Below, one piece after another: positions 1 through 5,245 of a stretch of 6,637 nucleotides of DNA. The stretch covers positions 1-6,637 of the forward strand of contig PSRH01000223.1 in the NCBI GenBank assembly GCA_003175915.1, read 5' to 3'. Position 1 is the first letter of the stretch; every line of letters begins with the position of its first letter. Both the position numbers and the translations under genes were made by a program. The notes under the pieces were generated by a model that ran no database searches, was not told where the DNA came from, and saw nothing but the letters and a program-made list of their open reading frames with translations. This stretch comes from Candidatus Melainabacteria bacterium (GTDB lineage Bacteria > Cyanobacteriota > Vampirovibrionia > Obscuribacterales > Obscuribacteraceae).

Positions 1-2
1 TT

Positions 3-458
3 CAGCCAAAGCCTTCTGTCTCAAGTACAACGACCAGCGAGCCGGTGCAAATCTCTCCGGTTGTGACTGGAAGAAGCACGGGTCCAATCCAAAGGATCCC
101 AGCCGCAAGGATGAAACCATCCGCTCCGCCTCTAATGCAATCGCCATCCCAAATGGTAGAGCCCGTGCCCCTCGAATCTCTACAACAACCGATACCCCTG
201 GAGCCGGCGGTGACATCTATAACGAAAGAGAATGTCGAAAAAACGGCGGCGATGGGAGCAGTAGGAGGAATCGCTGTGTATGATGCTCTGGAGCCAGAGC
301 AACGACAACGAGCTAAAGATGCAGCCATGTCAGGGTTGTCTAAAGGCTGGAAAAAATGGCAGTCCCTGGACGACAATCAAAAGGCTAGTGCGAAGCGAAC
401 CGCCGTGGGCGCGGTTGGAAAGGCAATTAAGCTGTGGAAGCAACTGCCGGAGCGATAA
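3..458 (+). CDS. C-terminal part of an unrecognised protein with a Pro-rich linker and a basic triple-repeat tail (5'-truncated by window edge)
   Basis: The reading frame is open from the first complete codon in the window to a TAA at 456-458, so the gene starts upstream. A GTG at 45 could pose as a start but has no Shine-Dalgarno sequence in front of it. The visible protein is about 151 residues. The first half is rich in Pro, Ser and Gln and looks like a disordered linker. The second half, from about codon 246, is helical and basic and consists of three imperfect units (see the repeat entry), with Trp residues in the second and third units and a Lys/Arg-rich charge pattern. I do not recognise the family. 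The tail could be an amphipathic-helix module that binds membranes, nucleic acid or a partner protein, but that is inference. No signal peptide can be judged because the N-terminus is missing. Confidence 0.75.
   Translation, partial: QPKPSVSSTTTSEPVQISPVVTGRSTGPIQRIPAARMKPSAPPLMQSPSQMVEPVPLESLQQPIPLEPAVTSITKENVEKTAAMGAVGGIAVYDALEPEQRQRAKDAAMSGLSKGWKKWQSLDDNQKASAKRTAVGAVGKAIKLWKQLPER
246..455 (+). repeat. Three imperfect 25-residue coding repeats
   Basis: In the protein encoded at 3-458, three consecutive units align at 246-320, 321-398 and 399-455. Each opens with a small-residue motif (AAMGAVGG, AAMSGLSK, TAVGAVGK). Units 2 and 3 continue with an aligned Trp and Leu (KKWQSL, KLWKQL), and unit 1 has a looser match (VYDAL). 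Units 1 and 2 close with a basic stretch (QRQRAKD, QKASAKR). The third unit stops after the Leu-Pro-Glu-Arg. Similarity is visible at the protein level; the DNA copies have diverged, which points to an old duplication. Confidence 0.55.
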
Positions 459-467
459 TCTGAATAT

Positions 468-491
468 CAAATCTTAGTTGGTCAAGATTTG
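468..491. promoter_or_regulatory. Perfect 8-bp inverted repeat overlapping a phased TTGGTCAA direct repeat
   Basis: CAAATCTT (468-475) and AAGATTTG (484-491) are perfect inverted copies around an 8-nt centre. TTGGTCAA also occurs twice as a direct repeat, at 478-485 and 489-496, an 11-bp step of about one helical turn. The element begins 10 bp after the stop of the upstream gene and lies about 55 bp before the start at 546. The stem is AT-rich and no T-run follows, so an operator or leader structure is a better guess than an intrinsic terminator. Confidence 0.35.
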
Positions 492-545
492 GTCAAAGAA
501 ATTGAAGACACTACCGAAAGGTCTTGATGACCCGAGGAGTGGATT

Positions 546-1364
546 ATGGCCTTCGACGATAATTTCGGTAGACCCGGGCGCAATGTTGGCGCAGATAACG
601 TTGCCCAAAGACTTTCTTTTTTGGTTGATGCCTTTGGATTACCTGGTAGGCGAGTGTCTCAAGTTCCACAAGAGCAAAGCGAATCAGGTTTGGCAGGTCA
701 GACAAGCTTTTGCTCGCTGAACGACGATCCGCGGCCATTACAGTTATTGCGAAACCGCCTGCGAGATCTCGAACAACGAGCGGAGGCTCAGCATCGTCGA
801 GTGACAATGGTTGATTTAGCGGAAGCAGGCTTCACGCCAGAAAATCTCCTCCAGCTTGGCGATCGCGGCACTGCTACGTTGCTTCATCGGCACAATATCG
901 AAGTTAATATTAGGCGGCGTATGGTTGCACTAATGACAGACAATCCGAACATCACGCCTCAGCAATTGCTAGAACGACTCGGTGAGCATATTCCGCTCGA
1001 AGGTTTTCCGCCGGGTAATCCAATCAGTCGGCATCCAGGCCTAGATGTTTTAGCACTCTTGGCCATTTGTCGGTTCGACAATGCTGATGTTCCGGCGGCG
1101 ATGCAGAATCAAGTGCATCAGAATGCCATGGCCATGCTGTTACTAGCTAATCACAATAATTGGAACCAGGCGGGAGCTCCTGCCGGCGATGCGATACGCA
1201 GATTTTTCGGAGACGCTTCATTGTTCCGCAGTGGCCAGAGGCTAGAAACATATTTGGGCGCCCTGGATAGCTTGTCGCCAAACATAAGAGAAGCGGTTCG
1301 AACGCGCTGGAGAGATTTATATCGACGGACTCTCGACGATGTGTATCCGCTAAGTGGTCGGTAA
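546..1364 (+). CDS. Hypothetical soluble helical protein (272 aa)
   Basis: The ATG at 546 has a strong GAGGAG at 534-539 with 6-nt spacing, which fixes the start. The product is 272 residues with no signal peptide or membrane segment, so it is probably cytoplasmic. It is almost entirely helical and rich in Arg, Leu, Gln and Asn. The first 60 residues look low in order. Residues about 64-85 form a charged helix with coiled-coil character (RNRLRDLEQRAEAQHRR). Residues about 87-150 contain two helical segments, each introduced by a Pro-containing turn (GFTPENLLQLG and NITPQQLLERLG), which may be a degenerate helical repeat. The last 100 residues are helical, with a His/Asn-rich loop near 190-207. 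I do not recognise a family or catalytic motif. It is separated from both neighbours by spacers of about 90-135 bp, so it is probably a single-gene unit or weakly coupled to the gene ending at 458. Confidence 0.8.
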   Translation: MAFDDNFGRPGRNVGADNVAQRLSFLVDAFGLPGRRVSQVPQEQSESGLAGQTSFCSLNDDPRPLQLLRNRLRDLEQRAEAQHRRVTMVDLAEAGFTPENLLQLGDRGTATLLHRHNIEVNIRRRMVALMTDNPNITPQQLLERLGEHIPLEGFPPGNPISRHPGLDVLALLAICRFDNADVPAAMQNQVHQNAMAMLLLANHNNWNQAGAPAGDAIRRFFGDASLFRSGQRLETYLGALDSLSPNIREAVRTRWRDLYRRTLDDVYPLSGR

Positions 1365-1400
1365 AGGCTACATAAATTTGTCCGTGTGGATTCTACGTCA

Positions 1401-1428
1401 TTGACATTGATTTTGAACGAATATCAAT
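1401..1428 (+). promoter_or_regulatory. Candidate promoter with consensus -35 box and internal dyad
   Basis: TTGACA at 1401-1406 matches the sigma70 -35 consensus exactly. The best -10 candidate is TATCAA at 1422-1427 (4 of 6), but the 15-bp spacer is shorter than the usual 17. ATTGAT (1406-1411) and ATCAAT (1423-1428) form an inverted repeat that starts in the -35 and ends over the -10, which would suit an operator. It would serve the WGR gene at 1500, giving a leader of about 65 nt. Confidence 0.35.
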
Positions 1429-1480
1429 AGTCCAAAGCGCTCATTTGAAGTTAAGATTCTCAGTGTGCAAGGGAGTCTTT

Positions 1481-1494
1481 CAACCGGAGGGTTG
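1481..1494 (+). promoter_or_regulatory. Shine-Dalgarno sequence displayed in a small hairpin
   Basis: The GGAGG ribosome-binding site (1486-1490) for the start at 1500 sits in a short perfect hairpin: CAACC (1481-1485), loop GGAG, GGTTG (1490-1494). The core GGAG lies in the loop and the last G in the stem. The spacing of about 9 nt to the ATG is normal, so this site fixes the start of the WGR gene. The 5-bp stem could modulate ribosome access, but this has not been shown. Confidence 0.5.
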
Positions 1495-1499
1495 TATAG

Positions 1500-2213
1500 A
1501 TGAAGCGCGAATTCTATTTTCAGAGCGACGTATCAAACAAATTCTGGACTATTGAATTAGAGGGCAAGACGCTGGTGACTACCAATGGCAGAATTGGTTC
1601 GCACTCTCGCGAAACCCGCAAAGACTATGGAAGCGAAGAGGAAGCTAAACGCGAATACGAGAAACTGATCAAAGAAAAGCTCGGTAAGGGTTACATCGAA
1701 GGATCAATAGCCAATGCACCATCCTATGTGAAACCGAATTGGTCTGAAATGTCAATGACCGAGGACGTATTCTGGAGAATCATAGGTTTGTTCAACTGGA
1801 AAAAAGAGGGCGATGACGACGCCGTCCTAAAACCTGCCATTGCAGCTCTGTCCAACATGAGTGAAAAAGATATAGAGTGCTTCCAGGATATACTGGCAGA
1901 GAAACTACATGCGATTGATACGGAAGCGCACGCAAGAGAAATCGGCGAAGACGCATACAATGGTAACGATTATTTTTCGGTCGATCAATTTCTCTACAGT
2001 CGTTGTTGTGTTGTGGCGAACGGCCAACAATTTTTTCAATCAGTCCTTGCGCACCCCAAACGGATGCCCAAGGATTTAGAATTCGAAGCTTTACTTTATT
2101 TGGCTTCTGCCGCCTACGAAAGGAAGACAGGAAAAGAATTCGATTATATTGCCCCAACCTGCTACGAGACCTATAGCAACGAAGACGGTTGGGTAGGTGC
2201 GCTGGTTGAGTAA
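1500..2213 (+). CDS. WGR domain + DUF4240 domain protein
   Basis: The product is 237 residues from an ATG with GGAGG upstream. Residues 1 to about 69 form a WGR domain. The core reads TTNGRIGSHSRETRKDYGS, followed by a charged helix (EEEAKREYEKLIKEKLGKGYIE) whose KLI-EKL-KGY-E ending is typical of the family. The first residue of the WGR signature, Trp, is replaced by Asn (N29-G30-R31-I32-G33). Residues about 87-200 match DUF4240: MTEDVFWRIIGLF opening, the DI-F-DIL-EKL helix, an IGEDAYNGNDYFSVDQFLYSRCCVVANGQ core, and a VLAHPKRMP segment. WGR domains in PARPs and MolR-like proteins bind nucleic acid or relay regulation; bacterial WGR proteins and DUF4240 have no established biochemical role that I can name. 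No signal peptide is present, so the protein is probably cytoplasmic. It converges with the minus-strand operon and its stop lies only 26 bp from theirs. Confidence 0.88.
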   Translation: MKREFYFQSDVSNKFWTIELEGKTLVTTNGRIGSHSRETRKDYGSEEEAKREYEKLIKEKLGKGYIEGSIANAPSYVKPNWSEMSMTEDVFWRIIGLFNWKKEGDDDAVLKPAIAALSNMSEKDIECFQDILAEKLHAIDTEAHAREIGEDAYNGNDYFSVDQFLYSRCCVVANGQQFFQSVLAHPKRMPKDLEFEALLYLASAAYERKTGKEFDYIAPTCYETYSNEDGWVGALVE

Positions 2214-2240
2214 CGAACGTTAGCGGTGGTGGGTGTTCGT
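2213..2240. terminator. Inverted repeat bridging two convergent stop codons
   Basis: ACGAAC (2213-2218) and GTTCGT (2235-2240) are perfect inverted copies and can be extended inward by three G-U wobble pairs in the plus-strand RNA (2219-2221 with 2232-2234). The left arm begins at the last base of the TAA of the WGR gene and the right arm ends at the last base of the minus-strand stop. No T-run follows on either strand, so it is not a canonical Rho-independent terminator. It could be a weak bidirectional terminator or a 3'-end protecting hairpin. Confidence 0.35.
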
Positions 2241-2722
2241 CACAATCCGAGAACTTTGTCCAAATCTGATTTCAGCCACAAGGGATTAACGCCAAGCGAG
2301 AGCGTTTGGCCCCCGCCAACGTAACCGTTGACCGTACAACACTTGAAGCATATAACGTATTCGCCAGTAGTATTGCCGGATTTGAATCTCAGTCCATGAT
2401 GTGGTTCATAGCAGTTCATTCTAGACGATGCTGGTAATAGTGAGTGTTCCAAGTCAGAGATGATCTGACGGCGAAGCGCTGGATCTGTGACCGCGATTGT
2501 CTTTACGATATGACAGCCATCGAACCCTTTAGCAGAAAATACGTTCTTCGTCGGTTCAAGCTGAAGTACTTCCAGCTGATTAGCTGCTTCTATAAATTTC
2601 CTATCTTCGGCTGGTAAGGCCTCGACAACAATGTTATTGCGACCCCAGAAGATTAACGCAACTATTCCACAAAAAATGAGGACTACGAGAGCAAACACAC
2701 CAATCAAAATTTTTCGTAGCAT
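2240..2722 (-). CDS. Membrane-anchored protein with exported Cys-rich domain (C-x3-PHHG / C-x2-CC motif)
   Basis: The product is 160 residues from an ATG preceded by AAAAGG four bases upstream, 15 nt after the stop of the upstream gene, so the two are co-transcribed. Residues about 5-27 form one hydrophobic helix after a basic Met-Leu-Arg-Lys, consistent with an uncleaved N-in signal anchor that places the rest outside the cytoplasm. The exported domain holds Cys70 in FDGCHI, then CYEPHHGLRF (104-113), then VICFKCC (123-129), and ends in a short amphipathic helix (LKSDLDKVL). I recall a similar order, C-x2-P-R/H-H-G-I/L-R followed by I-C-F-x-C, in a widespread family of short uncharacterised bacterial proteins, but I cannot give a Pfam name. 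The Cys and His residues could form disulfides or bind metal; this is inference. Cys18 lies within the membrane helix and is not in a convincing lipobox. Confidence 0.85.
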   Translation of the reverse strand: MLRKILIGVFALVVLIFCGIVALIFWGRNNIVVEALPAEDRKFIEAANQLEVLQLEPTKNVFSAKGFDGCHIVKTIAVTDPALRRQIISDLEHSLLPASSRMNCYEPHHGLRFKSGNTTGEYVICFKCCTVNGYVGGGQTLSLGVNPLWLKSDLDKVLGL

Positions 2723-2737
2723 TGTGCCTTTTACCTT

Positions 2738-3244
2738 TCAACTGCAAGTTTGAGGAAACTCAAGTCGCCGTAGATATGCAGTGCACATCAGAATGTCGAG
2801 ACCGGCAAACTCGGCAAATTTTTCTGGTGGCAGCGTAGGCCAGATTGCTGATAGTAAGAGCGGCCGCTCTTTTCGCTCCAACATTTTGTGAAACGGCGGT
2901 ACACGACCCATTCGAACCATTTCTTGAGCAATTTGTGTTCTGGATAGCGAGTCTATAAACATCTGCAACGTTACCTTGTCAGCTTCTTCACTTTTCCCAA
3001 CAACAAAAGCACCGCTAAGGAAAGGTACATTCTTGATCGAACAAGTAAGAAGGGACTGTCCTTCTGGAAATCCAGTCCATTTGACGTCGACCGGACTGTT
3101 CTTATCTGGCAAAGTCCCCGTAAAGGAGCATGAACTTTCGAATAGTCGTTCGAAGGGCGATAAAACAGTCTGTTCAATTTCGTCCGTATTGATGCGCTCT
3201 GCATCTAGGCCGTCCGGATAATAAGTAAGTTTGTATAGAATCAC
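2738..3244 (-). CDS. Hypothetical soluble protein, first gene of a two-gene operon (168 aa)
   Basis: The start is a GTG at 3244. The frame stays open upstream to a TGA near 3325 but offers no ATG or other GTG there, so GTG is the only reasonable choice even though no clear Shine-Dalgarno sequence precedes it. The 168-residue product has no signal peptide or membrane segment. The first half is beta-rich (MILYKLTYYPDG, VDVKWTGFP, SLLTCSIKNVPFLSGAFVVG) and the second half helical. The C-terminus carries RKERPLLLSAIWPTLPPEKFAEFAGLD, followed by a helix that includes MCTAYLRRLEF. I do not recognise the family. The stop is 15 nt before the start of the membrane-anchored gene at 2722, so the two probably form one transcript and may act together, for example as an exported protein and a cytoplasmic partner. 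Confidence 0.8.
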   Translation of the reverse strand: MILYKLTYYPDGLDAERINTDEIEQTVLSPFERLFESSCSFTGTLPDKNSPVDVKWTGFPEGQSLLTCSIKNVPFLSGAFVVGKSEEADKVTLQMFIDSLSRTQIAQEMVRMGRVPPFHKMLERKERPLLLSAIWPTLPPEKFAEFAGLDILMCTAYLRRLEFPQTCS

Positions 3245-3283
3245 TGTTGGAACCCGACAATTTACGGAAGCTACGACAAGATC

Positions 3284-3333
3284 ATGGGAACAGCCATGGC
3301 TTTGAGAAATGCGTAAATGGGATCAAACCATGG
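3284..3333. repeat. Direct repeat ATGGGA-N4/5-CCATGG in the divergent spacer
   Basis: ATGGGAACAGCCATGG (3284-3299) and ATGGGATCAAACCATGG (3317-3333) share both ends exactly and differ only in the short middle. Each copy ends in a palindrome: AGCCATGGCT (3292-3301, 10 bp) and ACCATGGT (3327-3334, 8 bp). The palindrome centres are 34 bp apart. The repeats sit just upstream of the minus-strand operon start at 3244, inside the 294-bp spacer shared with the plus-strand lipoprotein gene. They look like paired regulator-binding sites for the minus-strand operon; no known operator consensus matches to my knowledge. Confidence 0.45.
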
Positions 3334-3453
3334 TGACTGACTGCCTACCTGTAACTACCCTGTTTTGTTTTTCCTCAATCTCCAGGGAATGGACATACAA
3401 AAAACAGTCGGTTAACTGTTGCGATTTCGAATGAACGTATGAGACAGTCCGCT

Positions 3454-3459
3454 CATAAT
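3454..3459 (+). promoter_or_regulatory. Candidate -10 box (CATAAT) upstream of the lipoprotein gene
   Basis: CATAAT matches five of six bases of TATAAT. The hexamer 17 bp upstream (ATGAAC, 3431-3436) matches the -35 consensus poorly. A start site near 3466 would leave a leader of about 73 nt before the ATG at 3539. Elsewhere in the 3245-3538 spacer I see the direct repeat described above and a 6-bp inverted repeat, AACAGT/ACTGTT (3403-3420), but no gene. Confidence 0.25.
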
Positions 3460-3538
3460 TAGTAAAGGCTGGAGGTCGATAGCGGCCTAAACTACTGGGG
3501 CTGCTGCTGCACGCTTTCAGAAAAGACGAGGAGATGGC

Positions 3539-4231
3539 ATGAATAGGCAACAGGGTGTGCAAATCCATATTGCGGTCACAATGCTATGCAGCTTTCTGCT
3601 TACAGCTTGTGCACTGACCGGCGCTCCCAATAATCCTGAATTGGACAACTCAAAGGAGCCAAAAAGTATGAGTTTGGAAGAGGTGCCTTGCCGAGATAAA
3701 AGGGCTGGAGCAAGAATGAAGAATGACCAAACAGGATCTGGAAAAACGATCGAAGCAGTGGTCGGATCTACCATCTGTACTGAATTCTGGGCACGTAACA
3801 CGAACTCAGATCGGTCGATAAAGGGTTTTAAGGTAATTGTCACCGGGGAAGCAGTCGATGGACTGATGATAAGCAAGCCACAGCTCACCCTCTCAACCGA
3901 TGGTAGTGGTGCTAACAGTCGGTACGTGGATAGTAGTCCGGCCACAGTAAATCTTGGCAGCGCCCCAAAATGGTTGCAGAAGCGTTGTCCACTTGGCGTT
4001 TTCTATTGGCAGTTTGAAGCTCCGAACCTTGAACTTGCTCGGAACGGCGTGCTGCACGTGTCGTTAAATGGCTACGTCGCGAAAGAGGGACCGCCAAAGT
4101 TAGGAGGTGGTGATCTTGTCATCAAGGTGTTTCACGTCACACCAGCTCACAATACTTTGTCTCCAACCCCGGGCGGACCGGTGTCAATTCCTCTGATTTT
4201 CCACCAAGAGTTCATTAAAACGTCTCGCTGA
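3539..4231 (+). CDS. Predicted lipoprotein of unknown function (230 aa)
   Basis: The ATG at 3539 follows GAGGAG (3528-3533) by 5 nt, a strong ribosome-binding site. The first 24 residues are a lipoprotein signal peptide: polar n-region, hydrophobic core IAVTMLCSFL, and the lipobox L21-T22-A23-C24. Cys24 would be lipidated and the protein anchored to the envelope facing away from the cytoplasm. A 25-residue linker follows. The mature domain from about residue 50 alternates short beta-strand stretches (TICTEFWARNT, IKGFKVIVTG, GVFYWQFEAP, GVLHVSLNGYV, GDLVIKVFHVTP) and looks like an all-beta, perhaps immunoglobulin-like fold. Mature Cys residues at 51, 80 and 150 could include one disulfide. 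I do not recognise the family. The gene stands alone, with a 294-bp spacer upstream and a largely gene-free stretch downstream. Confidence 0.85.
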   Translation: MNRQQGVQIHIAVTMLCSFLLTACALTGAPNNPELDNSKEPKSMSLEEVPCRDKRAGARMKNDQTGSGKTIEAVVGSTICTEFWARNTNSDRSIKGFKVIVTGEAVDGLMISKPQLTLSTDGSGANSRYVDSSPATVNLGSAPKWLQKRCPLGVFYWQFEAPNLELARNGVLHVSLNGYVAKEGPPKLGGGDLVIKVFHVTPAHNTLSPTPGGPVSIPLIFHQEFIKTSR

Positions 4232-4397
4232 CCAAGACTCCAATGCGCCTGCGCTTCGGCAAGGGCGGTACCAGCCGTACTGTTCCTAAACGTTGTCGTA
4301 TCTGCGCCAGCTCGGTAACAATTTCAACTCTGGGCTTTGTCGGCAGTGGTTTTGGTACATAGAAGGGACTTGCCGGTTTTGAAGCTACGCAATCCAT
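4215..4397 (-). CDS. Possible small basic Pro-rich protein (60 aa)
   Basis: An ATG at 4397 is preceded on the minus strand by GGGAGA about 7 nt upstream, a credible ribosome-binding site. The 60-residue product is basic and Pro-rich: a KPASPFYVPKPLPTKPR stretch, a short helix (TELAQIRQRLG), a VPPLPKRRR motif and a hydrophobic tail. It has no membrane helix and resembles nothing I know. Its stop overlaps the last 17 bases of the lipoprotein gene ending at 4231, in a tail-to-tail arrangement. It fills a stretch that would otherwise be empty, and its codon usage is unremarkable. It may still be a chance open frame. Confidence 0.35.
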   Translation of the reverse strand: MDCVASKPASPFYVPKPLPTKPRVEIVTELAQIRQRLGTVRLVPPLPKRRRIGVLVSETF

Positions 4398-4674
4398 AGA
4401 TGGGTCTCCCTGATAGTTAATGTACCTACTGTCCCGTCGTTGAAATTAGGAGGACTCCGCAATTTGCCCAGGCAAACACTGACAACTCGGGCGTTAAGCA
4501 ACTATTGGCAAGCTCAGCGAGTTCACTAATTGGCGAAAACTTCTGCGATAATTTCTAAGGGATGGTGTGCTTCATTCCGTTGATCGGAGATAAAGGCAGC
4601 TCAGTCCTTACGATGTGATGATATCGTCTGTGGTAGCAACGATCTACAATCGCTAATCGCCAGGAGCAAAATCA
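4398..4674. other. Non-coding spacer with possible leader elements
   Basis: No substantial gene is visible here; with the doubtful small gene removed, the gene-free stretch is 4232-4674 (443 bp). It holds AGGAGGA (4448-4454), a perfect Shine-Dalgarno sequence. Nine bases later a TTG (4464-4466) opens a 21-codon frame ending in TAA at 4527-4529. The TTG overlaps a perfect inverted repeat, TTTGCC-CA-GGCAAA (4463-4476). Farther on are an extended -10 candidate (4544-4552) and a 5-bp inverted repeat, ACGAT/ATCGT (4610-4627). It is probably the regulatory region of the TPR lipoprotein gene at 4675. Confidence 0.4.
4544..4552 (+). promoter_or_regulatory. Candidate extended -10 promoter for the TPR lipoprotein gene
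   Basis: TGCGATAAT combines the TGn extension with GATAAT, which matches five of six bases of the -10 consensus. The hexamer 17 bp upstream (CACTAA) is poor, as is common for extended -10 promoters. Transcription from about 4559 would give a leader of about 116 nt. Confidence 0.35.
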
Positions 4675-5151
4675 GTGATGTCCAGATGGCAGAGGTATCC
4701 TGCAGCCGTTTTTCTGATAATGACTTTTCTTACTTCTTGCAGTATCGGAGAAGCGTTCCAGGAAGGTTATCAAGCTGGTTTCCACTTTGCGCGCGGCGAG
4801 CGTTACTATAAGACTGGAGACGATTCTCAAGCAGAAAATGAATTCAAGGTAGCATTGCAGGCGGCAGATAAATGTAAGGCCTGGACTATAAAATCCAGAT
4901 GTCTGGTTAGGCTGGGCCAACTCTGCGTTAAGCAGGGGAAAAATGCCGAGGCAGATTCTGATTTTAAGTCGGCTATAGAGCTATTTGATAGAAATGCTGA
5001 ATCGCCTTATGTCAAGAAAAACCTTCACGAATTGAAGAATTTCTGGGCCATGGCGCTGCATGGCCGTGCAGACATTTTGCAAAAACTTCCCAACCGCGGT
5101 ACGGAAGCACAAGAACTAGAGGCAAAAGCAAAAACTTTGGAATCGAATTGA
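4675..5151 (+). CDS. TPR-repeat lipoprotein
   Basis: Two adjacent starts are possible: GTG at 4675 (8 nt after AGGAG at 4662-4666) or ATG at 4678 (11 nt after it). Spacing favours GTG; the difference is one residue. The 158-residue product has a lipoprotein signal peptide with core AAVFLIMTFL and lipobox L19-T20-S21-C22. Residues about 36-64 (ARGERYYKTGDDSQAENEF...) and 73-106 (LVRLGQLCVKQGKNAEADSDF...) are two tetratricopeptide repeats, with the Gly and Ala positions at G41/A53 and G81/A91. A third, degenerate helical pair runs from about 118 to 152. TPR lipoproteins act as scaffolds for envelope complexes; the partner here is unknown. The 94-bp gap to the gene at 5246 shows no clear promoter or terminator, so read-through into it is possible. 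Confidence 0.85.
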   Translation: MMSRWQRYPAAVFLIMTFLTSCSIGEAFQEGYQAGFHFARGERYYKTGDDSQAENEFKVALQAADKCKAWTIKSRCLVRLGQLCVKQGKNAEADSDFKSAIELFDRNAESPYVKKNLHELKNFWAMALHGRADILQKLPNRGTEAQELEAKAKTLESN

Positions 5152-5245
5152 TCTTGAGCGAGGGTTGTCCCGCGAATCGATCTGGCAAGAACTTGATATC
5201 CACAGATAGCCCAAGCCAAGCACTGGTCAACCGATTTTCAATAGG

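Noticed and set aside
280..477. 65-codon plus-strand frame inside the end of the first gene
   Set aside because: It overlaps the repeat-coding frame, which has clear protein-level repeats; no ribosome site of its own.
1792..2157. 121-codon minus-strand frame opposite the WGR/DUF4240 gene
   Set aside because: Fully opposite a gene with recognised domains; product has no domain-like features.
3284..3340. Two tiny back-to-back frames (10 and 7 codons) in the divergent spacer
   Set aside because: No ribosome-binding site before either ATG; they are better explained by the ATGGGA...CCATGG repeat.
3403..3420. AACAGT/ACTGTT hairpin next to an A-run, a possible minus-strand terminator
   Set aside because: Stem is only 6 bp and AT-rich, and no minus-strand gene ends there.
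3517..3945. 142-codon minus-strand frame opposite the lipoprotein gene
   Set aside because: The plus-strand frame has a strong ribosome site and a lipobox; the antisense frame runs beyond the lipoprotein start and has no support.
5185..5194. CAAG-AA-CTTG in the 5152-5245 gap as an operator
   Set aside because: Only 4-bp arms, expected often by chance; no promoter boxes next to it.
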